A DNA stretch of 64,000 bases from assembly GCF_943734655.1 (NCBI RefSeq), contig NC_071354.1, positions 57,887,544-57,951,543 of the forward strand. Reading direction: 5' to 3'. This stretch comes from Sabethes cyaneus. Taxonomy: Eukaryota; Arthropoda; Insecta; Diptera; Culicidae. This document shows, in pieces, positions 11,933 to 23,721 of this stretch. Made by a program: the position numbers and the translations under genes. The notes under the pieces are model-generated. The model was not told the DNA's origin. It was given only the letters and a program-made list of their open reading frames with translations, and searched no databases. How positions within the stretch are numbered: the stretch's first letter is position 1; each line of letters begins with the position of its first letter.

Positions 11933-12570
11933 TAGGAATGGATAACATATCGATAATATCGATATGTCCGAGGCATCATCGATCATCGATAAAAATTTTC
12001 GGATTAGCGATAATTATCGATATTTTTAAACTCTTGGTTATATGACATACCATGCGATTCACCGTTAAGGCCACCATTCGTGTACAAACTTAGAAAATTT
12101 TGTCTAAGAATGTCGATGAGTTTAGGCTTTGCCAACATGTTGAACATGTTCGACATGGCTGACAGAAATCGAACAAAAAATCGGCAGAAAAATCTGAGCA
12201 AAACCGTGTAAGGCAAAGTTTCTGCTAGAAACGGTTGTTGCCTTGCTGCTTGGTTCCACGGATAACAGCGGGAAGATGTTTGACAGGAAGTCTAGAAGAA
12301 AAAAGTTTTCGCTGCTAGACAGTTGGGTGAATTTCGCATAAGCGGGATTCAGCGCTCAACTCGAATAACCTAACCAATCAAGCTCAACATATTCATTAGT
12401 TACTGTCACACACATAGAGTATAAGGAACGCTACCAGTGCCTTGGTTGGCCTCGCCTGTCAATATATGATTTGTTTTGAAGATTATCGATATTTATCGAT
12501 AATATCGATAAAATGGCGGGAAACATCGATTGTTATCGATAACCATTTTTGGCGATAATTGCCATCCCTA
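11933..12570. mobile_element. hAT-like MITE, 638 bp, TATCGATA-rich ends
   Basis: Ends are TAGGAATGG at the left and the inverse of TAGGGATGGCAA at the right, the typical hAT terminal form. Flanks are ATTATTTC (11,925-11,932) and ATTAATTC (12,571-12,578), an 8-bp target duplication with one mismatch. Both subterminal zones (11,950-12,030 and 12,480-12,560) are packed with ATCGATA/TATCGAT words. No transposase coding; internal frames are short. Confidence 0.75.
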
Positions 12571-12578
12571 ATTAATTC

Positions 12579-15322
12579 TCTTTCGCTCTCTGGTTCGTTG
12601 TATGAAATGCCAGCTGTGGAAGAAGTAAGCAAAATGCTCACAGCTGAATTTGGTTCACATCGCATATAATAGCGAGAGAAATTCATATGTGAGTTCGGCG
12701 CTTCTGATCCAAGTTGAAATTTCTTGTGCTTGAAATCTCATTGAGTTTTTTGCTGCTATGAATTTTTCAACACTGGTCGCGATATCAATGTGCCACTCAT
12801 TTTAATCGGTTCGCGGCAGAAAATGGACTGTTCAGCGCCACTCACACAAAAGAGCTATTTTGCCCACCTATAATCAGCATCAGCACAGTGGAAATGTTTT
12901 TATTCAGTTAATTAAAACCCGATGCGAGCAAAAAAACTATTTGTTTCAGGCTATGACTCTTTTATGTACAACATCTTAGAGCTACATTATTTGTAATCGA
13001 AAGATCTTCGCATGCCGTGATACAAATAAATTTATTATAGAGCTCAAAGAACTAATACAAATATTAAACTTTATCGCAAACACTGGCAAATGTAGTCTAT
13101 CCTCAGTTTTCTGGCAGACATTCATATTTTCCGGATCGTAAGATTAGTGGCAATACGATGTTGAAAATGAATATGTTTTATATTCTCGGAAAGTCTATAG
13201 GAGAGAAGTTCAAGTAAAGAAGCTCAGACCTTGAACGTGATTTCAACTTCTTGAGTCATTTTTACGAGTGTTTCTATACATTACCATCTGATATGGGTGA
13301 TATGTGTTGTGTTGAGCTTCCACTTCAAGTAACAAGTGACTTTTCTGTAAACAGCCGCAAACAACTCGTACGTGGTTTGTTTTTCGTTGGTTCTTATATC
13401 ATCACAGAGCATTGACTTCGAACAATCTTAAGACAACAGAGGATGTTTAGCTCTGAATGCACTCCATTGTCTGAGAATGCATTTTGCTTTGGATAAAGAC
13501 AGCATGTTGTTTTGAAAATTATCGTGTAAATTTAAAAAAATTGTGCGAAAAACCGTTTAAATACCATATAGAAAAACGTAAATCCTACCCATAAAAATAC
13601 ATTGTTTAAAAGGCATACATTGTTTATAAAGTTTTCTGGTAAGCGTAAAAATAATCAATCAACGGTGTGAAGTTTGCACAAGCTTATTTGTTACCCAACT
13701 TCAAATAATAATAATTTTATCATTTTCCACTATTTAAGAAAATTTTGCACTTGGAAAGGTGATTATGCAATTTATGTTCTCAGTCCTAAAGCATTTCTCG
13801 TGAAACTTAGTTTTTTTTCTCAGAGCTCTGGTTTATCACTTACGATGACTTCATTCGATAGATTTATTTTATTTATTTTCGCTATTCGGTCATCGAATAA
13901 TTTTACTCTTATTCTAGTAGCAATATAGGAAATATACGAAACATTTATTCTTGTCAGGCCACTTGCGGATATCAACCAGCACTTTATTTCAAATATGCAA
14001 CTGCTCACAGAATGCGATGAATAAACACGTCTTATCATTATGGTAAACAAACGATGCAATCAATCAACCAACCTTTTAACCCCCACGGTCGACCTTGAAA
14101 TTATTTCAATGGATTTAAAATCACACAAACACTCACGGTCGGTTTAAAATCAAACCAAAATTGGTACCGATATCTTCAGCATTACACCACACTCACGAAA
14201 TCCGATCGACACTTGCCCGACCCGACACTAGCGCGCGCCTTTATCGCCGCAGTTTAGCGCAGACGTGTTAATTCACCGACGACGAAATTTAAACTGCGAA
14301 ACTCTATCTGACCGCCAGATATGTCCGGCGGCTGCCCCATCATGATTCCCGGCGAGGCGTGCTCGGTGTAACGACACGCAGTTGACGTTCGACTTTGTAA
14401 TGCTACGTGAACGTTGATGATGTTTCTCACGAATTCGAATGGCTTATATTAGCCCAAACGAGTATACATTTTGGCTTAGAAGCAGTTGAGGGGCTACATT
14501 GCCACAGCAATGCGTTGCACAGTCGGAAAAAATCAAATTAATCATAGAAAACGTTACTCAATTCACCTTACGGAGAAAAACCCTTTCGTGTGATGGAAGA
14601 TTGCCAAATTTTTCGAATACAGTTAAGCGGCGTCGGACCACCTCACTTCAAATGAAACTGACACTTTCGACCGATTTTATAACTTTTGTTATAGGTAGGA
14701 TAACAAACGCAAAAATATCTGCTATTTGTTTAGTGAAGTGTATTGCAGCAGGAATATACCTACTATTGATTCAGACAATCGTATTGAGCAAGGGGTGCTC
14801 AAAATTATTCACTGAGCAATAGTGTGTTGATTGAAGAGCTTAAACTGATTCTCGAATTAAACTAATCTCATAGGCAAGTCGCCATACAGTCAGAACTAAT
14901 CTGGAAAAGAGTGCCAGTAGCAAGTAGTAATACTTACCCTGTTGTAGTTGCAATTAAACTCACAATGACAAAGAATAAAATATATATCTAGATATTTTCA
15001 ATAAAATTGCTATTTATGTCATGTTACTATTGTTGTTTGCATTTAACCCTGTACTCTTCTGGCTTACAATGTTTTCTCCGGCTCAGAGTTTGTCATCATA
15101 TTTGCTACGATAAATTCAAAAAAGCTTACACAATAGATCAAAGAACTGGTCACAGTGGTTCAATGTCTCCTACAAGGCAAAAAAGATAACACAGCGTAGT
15201 TATCGGTATGGACAATCAAAAAAGGGCAGCAATTATTCGAGGCATGGTACTTGAAATGTCAATATGCTAGTCAAAGCGACATCCACGAGTGTCTTGACTG
15301 CAGAAAATGAAAGTAAAGACTG
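12579..15322. other. Non-coding, no gene recognised
   Basis: Mostly AT-rich. The one compositional exception is the CpG-rich block at about 14,130-14,400, listed separately. Confidence 0.4.
14130..14400 (-). promoter_or_regulatory. CpG-rich block, possible promoter or non-coding first exon
   Basis: GC content rises sharply over the AT-rich surroundings, with words such as GCGCGCGCC, CCGCAGTTTAGCGC and CGGCGGCTGCC. Two strong minus-strand splice donors (GTGAGTG, read on plus as CACTCAC) lie at its left edge, near 14,131-14,137 and 14,200. This would suit an untranslated first exon of a minus-strand gene, possibly the dehydrogenase 10 kb to the left, but no direct link can be seen. Confidence 0.3.
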
Positions 15323-15324
15323 TA

Positions 15325-15752
15325 CAGTGGACCCCCGTTCGTTTGAACGATTCCTCATGCAAACTAACGGGGTTAGTTTTTCATTTGAACAACTAGTAAC
15401 CCTAAATATGCTGAAGTTTGTGTGAACTGGCAGTTTGTGTGAAGAGCAGGGCACTTTGTTATTGTTTTGGTGATTTAATTCAGTTGGCAGTTGCAAGCAG
15501 CGAATATTTCATTTTCCGATCGGATTTCTACCATAACCGTTGGGCAAACGCGGGAAAACGCAATGTGAAACAGATTAAACACGCTAGATCAGTACAAACA
15601 AATCGTGTTTATGTGCATTGTCCGCATTAGCAAATGATGTCATATTGAGAATGACATTTGAACCATTTTTAGTTTGCATGTTGTGCAAACCAACGGGGTT
15701 CAAATTAAAAAGTGTTCAGATTAAAAACGGTCAAACGAACGGGGGTCCACGG
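15325..15752. mobile_element. pogo-like MITE, 428 bp
   Basis: Left end CAGTGGACCCCCGTTCGTTT and the inverse at the right end (CGAACGGGGGTCCACGG), flanked on both sides by TA. Internal sequence repeats the AACGGGGTT theme and has no transposase. A related but distinct copy is at 51,473-51,935. Confidence 0.8.
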
Positions 15753-15754
15753 TA

Positions 15755-16262
15755 CTCGGAAAAGTGAGACATTTTGATTAGTTTGTAACTTTTGTAACCT
15801 GTGGGTAAAAATTGATAGAAGTTGGTCTACAGCTAGCTAGGAGTGTAATGTTTACGATGGCAGAAATTGGTCATTATCTGTTAAGTGATTAATGAAATGG
15901 CATCAGAGCAAGAGCAGATCCGACAAAAAATCATATGTGCTGTCGTGGAACATGCGACTGCGTCCCACAGATGGATCGGGACTAGATGAAGTCATTCAAG
16001 AAGGGGTCTAGACGACCCAACGGCCGTCAGGTAGTGGCAAAAAACCGAAAAAAGCTAACTTGTGAAGGTGCCAGGAAGGTGTTGAATCTGTTGAAACGTC
16101 GGCCGAAGTTTTCGATTCGCGATACGGCGATGAAGGCGAATGAATCCATCTGGTCTCGGGTTTATCCAAAACACGATTAAACGTGCCGAATTATGCATCT
16201 TCAAAGTCTCAAAAGCACCGAACTGGAACGACAAAGAAACGATACGAAGCTAATATCAAGAC
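15755..16262 (+). pseudogene. Tc1/mariner transposon, 5' end and transposase N-terminus
   Basis: From about 15,896 the translation reads MASEQEQIRQKI, AVVEHATASHRWIG and, after a frame shift, GRQVVAKNRKKLTCEGARKV, LLKRRPKFSIRDTAMKANES, the DNA-binding helix-turn-helix region of mosquito mariner-type transposases. The catalytic part is missing; R1-group sequence starts right after. The left end TACTCGGAAAAGTGAGACAT directly abuts the pogo-like MITE. Confidence 0.75.
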
Positions 16263-16265
16263 GGA

Positions 16266-17095
16266 ATTTCTCCAAGGACCTCAAGCAGAGCTTGGTCATG
16301 CTTCGGAGAACCTTGGATGCAGCGACAAAACGCACAACGATCTCGTGGCGCGTACGGGAGAGGTGAAGAAGATGACCGTGACGGAGTCGAAGGCAGTACA
16401 GACGGATGTCTGCCCGTTGACGGAGTGCCGCAACGCAGCCAAGGAGGCCACGGAAAGCGCTACCAGCAGCGGTAAGGCGTCCGCCAAGCGCCTGAGACAG
16501 TCCTCGGGGAACCGAAAAAACGCCTGATCGGTAAAAGCCCTCTGGCTAGCGGGTTCGCAGAGCTAACCGATGAACCAGCGGGAAGCTCCAAGATGAGTGG
16601 CCCGTGGACCGAGGTTAAGGCCAAGAAAAAATGCAGAGGAAGCTCCACTAAAAAACAGCTCCAGCTAAACCGGCAAGGAAGCGAAAAAGGGTGATGCTCT
16701 TATCCTGAAAACCGACGGGTCGAAATACTCGGAGGTTCTGAAGGCCATGAGAGGAGACGCCCTACTCAGGGATGTGGGCACGGACGTGCGTAACATCCGC
16801 CGCTCACTCACGGGCGATATGATCCTTGAATTAAAGAAGGACGCCACCAAGAAGAGTTCCGCATACAAGTCCATAGCGGAAGGAGTACTTGAGGACGGAG
16901 TGCAGATACGTGCTCTCACACCAGAAGTGACTCTCCAGCTTAAAAACCTGGATGAGATCACCGAACTGCGCGAGGTCGTACAAGCTTCGAGCACGGACAT
17001 AAAGCCTGGAACTGCAAGGGACCAGATAGGAGCCAATTGTGCAGGAGATGTGGCAGTGCTGGCCATAAAGTGAGAAACTGCGCGGAACCTCCCAA
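16266..17095 (+). pseudogene. R1-group non-LTR retrotransposon, ORF1 (gag-like) remnant
   Basis: Broken frames encode SEVLKAMRGDALLRDVGTDV, RNIRRSLTGDMILELKKD, YKSIAEGVLEDGVQIRALTP and a cysteine cluster (16,740-17,070), the order found in the nucleic-acid-binding ORF1 of R1-type elements. Preceding lysine/alanine-rich sequence (16,370-16,640) fits the ORF1 N-terminus. The 172-codon minus-strand frame over this region is a shadow. The 5' UTR and true start are not recognisable. Confidence 0.7.
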
Positions 17096-17249
17096 GTGAC
17101 TGATCTGTACCGGTAAACGGGACGCAAAGCACGTAACAGGAGGTCCAACGTACCCGGCTGGTATGCTGGCGACTAAGCCTCATTCATAGTGCAAGTGACA
17201 ACTCAACCTGAACCACTGCAGCACGGCTCAGCAGCTATAATCTATAGCT

Positions 17250-19660
17250 ATAATCTCGGACCCATATCGCGTCCCCACCGGAAACGGCAACTGGATCTCG
17301 GATAGGTCCGGGACGGCGGCTATATGGACGACAAGCGGGTTGCTGGTTCAGGAGGTTGTGTCAACTGCAGATGAGGGATTTGCGGTTGTCAAATTGGGAG
17401 GAGTGTTCTACTGCAGCTGTTATGCTCCGCCGAGTTGGTCTATCGAGCAGTTTACGCGGATGGTAGACCGAGTATCAGTTGTGCTGACTGGTTTAATGCC
17501 GGTGGTTGTGGCGGGCGACTTTAACGCTTGGACGGTAGAGTGTGGAAGTCATCCCACGAATCATAGGGGTCTGATTCTGCTTGAGGCTCTGGCAAAGCTT
17601 AACGTAGATCTGGCCAATGTCGGCACCACAAGTACCTTCAGTAGGAACAGTGCGGAGTCTATCGTCGACGTGACATTCGGCAGTCCTGATCTGACAGGAG
17701 ACTGGAGGGTAGACAATGGCTACACTTCGCTATGGTGTCGGTCAGATAACGAGGCGGCAGTCGGCGAGTAGAACCGACACTCCAACCACCCGTGGATGGA
17801 AGACATCATACTTCGTTTCCGAAGTATTTGTGCTACCATGCCTAGGAAAAGCCGACTTAGGTATGGGAAGTCACCGGCTTACTGGTGGACAGATGAAATT
17901 GTGGAACTCCGAGGAGCGTGCTTTCATGCGAGGAGAATTATGCAAAGAGCTCGTTCGGACGAAGGCAGGGCTGAATATCAAGTAGCACTTGTTGCTGCAC
18001 ACGCAGCGCTTAAGAGTGGGATAAAAGCTAGTAAACGAGCTTGCTCTGAAAGGTTATGTGCTAGTGCCAATGTGAACCCGTGGGGTGATGTGTACAGGGT
18101 CGTAATGGAAAAGACCAAGGGTGAGATGGCGCCCGCAGCGCGATCGCCGGAGATGCTGGAGCGAATCATCGAGGGTCACTTTCCGCGCCACGAGCCAAGG
18201 CTCTGGCCTCAGGCCGCTGAGTCGTCCCACGGCCGACGTTCCAGTATCTCAGACCATAGTGTGAGATGGTCGGCCTCTCAGCCGAACATCCAAAGTAACG
18301 TGGGCGACGGCGGTTTTGAGGTCGGGGAGGAAGCAACAGTTACGAACGAGGAACTCATTGAGATCGCTAAATCCCTAAAGGTGAGCAAGTCACCGGGACC
18401 GAGACGGAATTCCGAATTTGGCCAATAAAGCGGCTATTTTAGAGGCTCCCGAATTATTCGGAACAGTAATGAGTAGATGCCTGAAAGATGGCCACTTCCG
18501 GGATAGATGGAAGCGGTAGTACCTGATCCTATTGCCGAAGCCGGAAAAACCTCCGGGTGTCCCTTCGTCATATAGGCCGATTTGTTTACTCCATACTGCC
18601 GGCTGGTGCTGGAGAGGATTATCCTTAACAGACTCGTACAGTACACTGAGGGTACAAACGGTCTGTCAAGGAATCAATTCGGCTTCCGAAAAAGCAACTC
18701 TACGGTGGATGCCATCTTGTCTGTCACTAAGGCAGCCAAGGTGGCAATCCAGCGCAAGAGGACAGGTATCCGCTATTGCGCCATTGCGTTTAATAGCGCT
18801 AGTTGGCACTCCACTGCCAATTCGTTTCGGAACGTCCAAGTGCCGGTGTCGCTGTACAGGATTCTGGAAAATTATTTCCAGAACCGTGTGCTGTGCTACA
18901 ATACGGAGGAGGGTCAAAAGTGCGTTCCAATCACCGCAGGGGTTCCGCAAGGTTCCATACTAGGCCCGCTTGTTGTGGAACGTCATGTATGATGAGGCTT
19001 TGCGGACGACATCACCTTGGAAGTCTACGGTGAATCTATCAGAGAGGTTGAGTTGACGGCTGTCCACTCTATAAGTATTGTCGAAGATTAGATGCGCTTC
19101 AGGAAACTGAAGCTAGCGCATCATAAAACGGAGGTTGTCGTGGTGAACAACCGCAAGTCTGTGCAGCAAGCAAATATCAACGTCGGGGACTGCATTTTTT
19201 CGTCAACGCGGTCCTTAAAACTCCTGGGAGTCATGGTCGACGACAAGCTCAAGTTCGGGAGCCACGTCGACTATGCCTGCAAGAAGGTTTCCACAGCTAT
19301 TTCGGCATTGTCCCGTATGATGTCTAATAGCTCTGCGATATATGGCAGCAAGCGAAGGCGTTTGGCTACCTATCGTCTCATGTGCTTGAGAGTGGCGAGT
19401 GCGTATCGCACAGTTTCATATGACACAATCTGCGTCTTAGCGGGTATGATGCATATTGTCATCATCATCAGTGAGGACGTAGAGTACTTCAACCAACGTG
19501 AAACTAGAGGCATACGGAGTACCACAAGACCGGCCTCGATGACCACATGGCAGCGGGCATGGTCTGATTTCACAAATGGCCTTATTCGTTTCGTGGGCGC
19601 TAGAAGCAACATGCAGACAGTGAGCGGACAGGACACTTCTTCGGATAACTTAGTCTAAAG
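17250..19660 (+). pseudogene. R1-group non-LTR retrotransposon, ORF2 (endonuclease-RT) remnant
   Basis: Endonuclease block at 17,340-17,770 includes SCYAPPSW, VVAGDFNAW and SIVDVTFGSPDL. The RT part, with shifts and stops, includes LPKPEKPPGVPSSYRPICLL, NQFGFRKSNSTVDAI, ITAGVPQGSILGPL and the catalytic FADDIT (about 19,003). After it comes LKLAHHKTEVVVVN with LLGVMVDDKLKFGSHVDYA. At least four frame breaks mean it cannot make an enzyme. It does not sit in 28S rDNA, so a strict R1 label is uncertain; LOA or Jockey-group is possible. Confidence 0.75.
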
Positions 19661-20025
19661 GATGTGTTCTAGCTCGGACGTCTGGGGAGCGGTCAATGTG
19701 GCTGCTACTCAGATTGTACTTTAGCTACAAAACTGCTGGAGAGCCGATCAACGGCGAGTAAATAGCCTAACCACTATAGTCCAGTAGTTATCTAAGAGGG
19801 TGCGTTAAGCACAATAGTCCCTCCCTGAAGCAATACCGATAAGGTGGTGCCAGGGGGATTGAGGCTGAAAATTCGAGTAGGGTTTTAGTGAGTCTGGATC
19901 CTCACGTCCCATTAGGGGGGTCGGGATACCTAACCCCACTCCCTGAGTTGTCTTCTCAGGTGTTTGATAGTTGCGTATCTTCTAAGGTGCTGAGTAGATT
20001 TCCTTACTCGTAAAAAAAAGTAGAA
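19661..20025 (+). repeat. 3' UTR and poly(A) of the R1-group element
   Basis: Non-coding tail following ORF2, ending in a short run of A at about 20,011-20,019. It gives the element a right border near 20,020. Confidence 0.55.
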
Positions 20026-20029
20026 TTGA

Positions 20030-20470
20030 AATAAATCATGCGAAGAGCAGGGGTACTGAGAAGCGGTACCTACCATAATTACGAAATCCCATATGCTCTA
20101 TGCGGATGACGTGGATTTCATAGGCGTTAATCGTAGCACAGTGGAAGAGGCTTTCGGAGAAGGAAGCTGCGACAATTGGGTTAGTCATAAATTTTGCTAA
20201 AATAAAGTGCATGACGGCTGGCAGATCGTAGCTCCTCGGGTATTTGTGCTGCGGTTGTCAATGTAGATACTTTTGAAGTGGTCAACGAATTTGTATATCT
20301 TGGTATTTTAGCGGTATAGTGGCGGAGAAAGGCCGCAAATTGTGCCGCACAAATCGTCAATCTACAAAATGCTGATTCTCCCGGTGGAACTTTACGGCCA
20401 CGAAACGTGGACGCTGAAGGAGAGTGGCTGACGAGCATTTGCTTCCCTTGAGCGTAAGATCCTGCGATCA
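20030..20470 (+). pseudogene. RTE-like non-LTR retrotransposon, RT fragment
   Basis: Translation pieces MLYADDVDFIGVNRSTVEEA (catalytic ADD box), ATIGLVINFAK, FEVVNEFVYLG, VELYGHETWTLK and LERKILRSILG appear in the right order for mosquito RTE-like RT, but across several frames. Both ends are missing; the dispersed tail repeat copy B follows at 20,513. Confidence 0.75.
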
Positions 20471-20512
20471 ATTCTTGGCAGTAGGCTGCAGGATAGAATG
20501 CTGCCGAGATGA

Positions 20513-20658
20513 ATCTCGGCTGGGACGTGCTGTTATAGAGTCAGTAGGATCGTTGCACTAGCCCCGTAATTGTCCCGTACTCTAATAGCCGGCTGTGAAG
20601 TCTGTCGATAAAGAAGAGTCAAGTTCTCAACAAGACGTTTATATCCATGGCTATGCTT
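20513..20658 (+). repeat. Dispersed repeat, copy B
   Basis: Better-kept partner of 684-838, in the same orientation. It ends in a T-rich run (about 20,649-20,659). Confidence 0.6.
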
Positions 20659-20659
20659 T

Positions 20660-22630
20660 TTTTTTTGCTTTTTAGAATGTTGTGCAGACGAATGAAACTC
20701 GATTTGTATCAGATGTATATAAAATTGTGGATGCTTTCAAGCGAGTAAAACAATTTCGATTAAATTTTTCTATTTTAAATAATGACCGAAAAGGAGCAAT
20801 TTTCCTGAAATCTATTTGCTACAAAGATTCATATCTCGTGACCATTGTAAGCCAAACTTTTTTTTTTTTAATTTTTGAGGTATCCGGTACCCAAAATTTT
20901 CAATTCGATAAAAACTTAAATTGTATTGTGCTAAAATTATGATTTAAAAACTCTACAAAAATTATGTGATTTTTGTTCACTAGTGATTCTAGATATAAAG
21001 ATTATAAGATGTTTTGTAAATAATTAGATTGGTTTTTATGAAACCAAAAAAGTAAACAAGTCGAAACAGCAGGTGCAATAGAGAGCGAGAAAGATTGTAT
21101 GAAGCATGATACAAAATAATAATTACATCATCGATATCGACCCGGATTTCCATACAAAGGAAAAACGAATAATCGGAGCCCATATCTCGCGTTGCACAAC
21201 AATTTAAACGAAGTTTTAGTCTTTCCCGTTTGATAAAGCAATACATTTCAATTATTTTTTTACTTTATGACAATTTTGCTGTAACAGTCTGAATTTTTTC
21301 TATATTTTTTCATGAAACTGCTTGCATTTGTTCAATAATTTTATTTTATATTTTTAAAAACTTTCTTCAAAATGGGTAGAAGCTTCCTAATTACTTGCCA
21401 CTACCTGTTATCCTAATATATCAATACCCTAATTTTTATATTATGTGGGAAAATAACTTTCAATATCCCCAGATGCCACTTTTCAATTGAAACAAAAGCT
21501 GTTCCAATCACTTAACAAATGTCGCAACTTCCATTGCCCCTGAGCTGGTACGGGAACTATCGCTATCAACCTAGCTTATTCATCTGATCACTAAATCTGG
21601 GGCCTTGTTTTAAAATTAGTACGAAGCAATCAAATCAAATTACAGAGATATTTCTCATACGATTTTCACACAGAAAAGTACTGGCATTGAAGGTCAATCT
21701 TGATTTAAATGTACGCGCCGCTTTCAAACATAAACACATCACCTCCTCGCGCGGTGTACTCACCATTTTCAATTGGCACTTATCTTTAACTAACGTCAGA
21801 AGCTTCCTGATGAACTGAATGTTCCAGAGTCCTCCAAAATTGCCTGTAATGAACCCAATATGTCCGAAACAATATATCAACCACTTGAAGAGATGGCTGT
21901 ACTATACGGACTTCCGTGAAGCGTAAAAAATTAGCGATCAGCTCAACTGCCTTCGCAAGACTAACTGTGAACGAAGTGAAACGCTACCAAAACTGCAACA
22001 TATAACCTCGATCGCCGGCATCGCTGCTGGCTGTACTATATCGTTGGCAAATTGGAATGCTTCGGAATAAACTTGAACGTAAACAGTGCAGTATTACAAT
22101 CGACCCTAAGTGATGATATGAAATCGTTGAGGCAAGGTAAGCAGAACTTCAAGTACAGCATGCACCCCCCTTGAGCCAGGGGAAATACGTTTTCCGAAAA
22201 CAAAGAAAATCTGCGCTGCTAGGGGAAATATGGAACACAATGGAAAACGGTATCTTCCAATCCCGCATTCGCTCGGGGCAGACCTGGCAGACGAAAAGTT
22301 AAAAGTAACACGTAGCCAACACGTTGCTTTGCGCGATGGATTGTTACGTAAATCTTGAATTTTTCATACTGAACCCGGATTGAAAGATGAGCGGCGAGAG
22401 CGTGGGCAACGGTGACAAAGACAACAACAAAGCGAATGGAAAACAGGTTTCTTTCATCGCTCCAGCGAGCGACGGCAAGCGAACGAGAGACTTCGACGAC
22501 AACCAGAGAGGAAACTCACCGGAATGTGGTCGTCGCTTCGTAGTCAATTGTTTCTATACTTAGTAGTAGAACAGCGAAAAATTCTTAGCATTTTTTAGCA
22601 AACGTACACAGTGATTTTCTATTCAATAGT
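20660..22630. other. Non-coding, no gene recognised
   Basis: AT-rich to about 21,640. From 21,640 to 22,560 composition is more balanced and several 60-80 codon frames occur, but none has a motif I can name and no consistent exon chain is visible. Confidence 0.35.
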
Positions 22631-22684
22631 CACAATTATTGACAATAGATACAATTATTGACAATAGACACAATTATTGTTAAA
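22631..22684. repeat. Tandem repeat, 19-bp unit, 2.7 copies
   Basis: Unit CACAATTATTGACAATAGA repeated with one-base changes. Confidence 0.8.
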
Positions 22685-23652
22685 CTGGAATAAAAAAAAC
22701 TATATTTTATGCCATTTTGAGACAAACCATCATATTCCCCCCTAGTAGTTGAGCCTGGCCACATAATTGTCTCTAAAAGGCAAGTCATCATTTTAGAGAT
22801 CACCGTTTATCGGTAGTTATGACATAAATGGTGCCGATGTATGATCTGAACAATCAACACTGAATGAGTTGACGAAAACTGATTAGCCATAATGGCTAGA
22901 TCGGAGGCAACTCCAATCGGCATCAAATCTCGCCGAATATTGTGGCCAGCTCGATTCATCGTACAGCCGGTAGAAACTGAACGTGTGACGAATTCTAAAT
23001 AAATTACCGCCAAGAACACGACCGTCTCTCGCTATAAAGCGGTCAACCATTTGTTGACGTAAAACGTAACACAAACAATCTCAAGCACATGACGGTGCTA
23101 TAGGAAACTTGAAATAAATATGCTTCTTTACTTTGGAACTAATCGGAATGAATAACCATGTTTGTTGTTTTACTTTTTCAAACGTAGAGCATGTATCACA
23201 GCATGTCTTCAGGTAATATCGTTCTTATTTCGTGGTTAATTGGTCGTATTTCTTGAGGAGTCCTCATCAATGAAGCAAAATGATCTACTTTTTGTTAATT
23301 ATTTTAACTTTTTAAATGGAAAAATTAATAAACAATAAGAAAGCATATAGCTTCCATATAGCAGATTGTTAAATATATGTGAACAATATATTCGAACAAA
23401 AATCATTTTATGCTTGCAACGGTATATACAATTAATACAACCAACACTCGTGTCTAATTCGGTGTACACGCACCAATGTTCAAGTTACGGTCGATGATAA
23501 TAAATAACTTCCGAAACGGTGCTCCATGCAGCACTATTTTTCGTGACCTCAAATATATCGGCATAAAAAGAAGATTTGCATACTGGTGTTAGTGGCATGA
23601 AGAAATTTCATCATGGTGTGGGTGAAATCGTAAATCGGCCAATCACGATCAA

Positions 23653-23721
23653 GCGTGACGTCAAACTCCAAAAACAAACCCCATTGTTCGGCGCGGTTTG
23701 TTTTTGTAGTTTGACGTCATT
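23653..23721. repeat. Inverted repeat with CRE-like TGACGTCA at both outer ends
   Basis: Left arm TGACGTCAAACTCCAAAAAC and right arm GTTTTTGTAGTTTGACGTCA are inverse copies with one mismatch, separated by about 19 bp. TGACGTCA is the full cAMP-response-element palindrome. Whether it binds CREB/ATF factors here is unknown. Confidence 0.75.

Noticed and set aside
16665..17183. 172-codon minus-strand frame
   Set aside because: It is the antisense shadow of the R1-group ORF1, which has recognisable protein motifs on the plus strand.
21640..22550. Exon chain in the more GC-balanced stretch
   Set aside because: Several frames but no consistent splice-linked reading and no motif; not enough to call.
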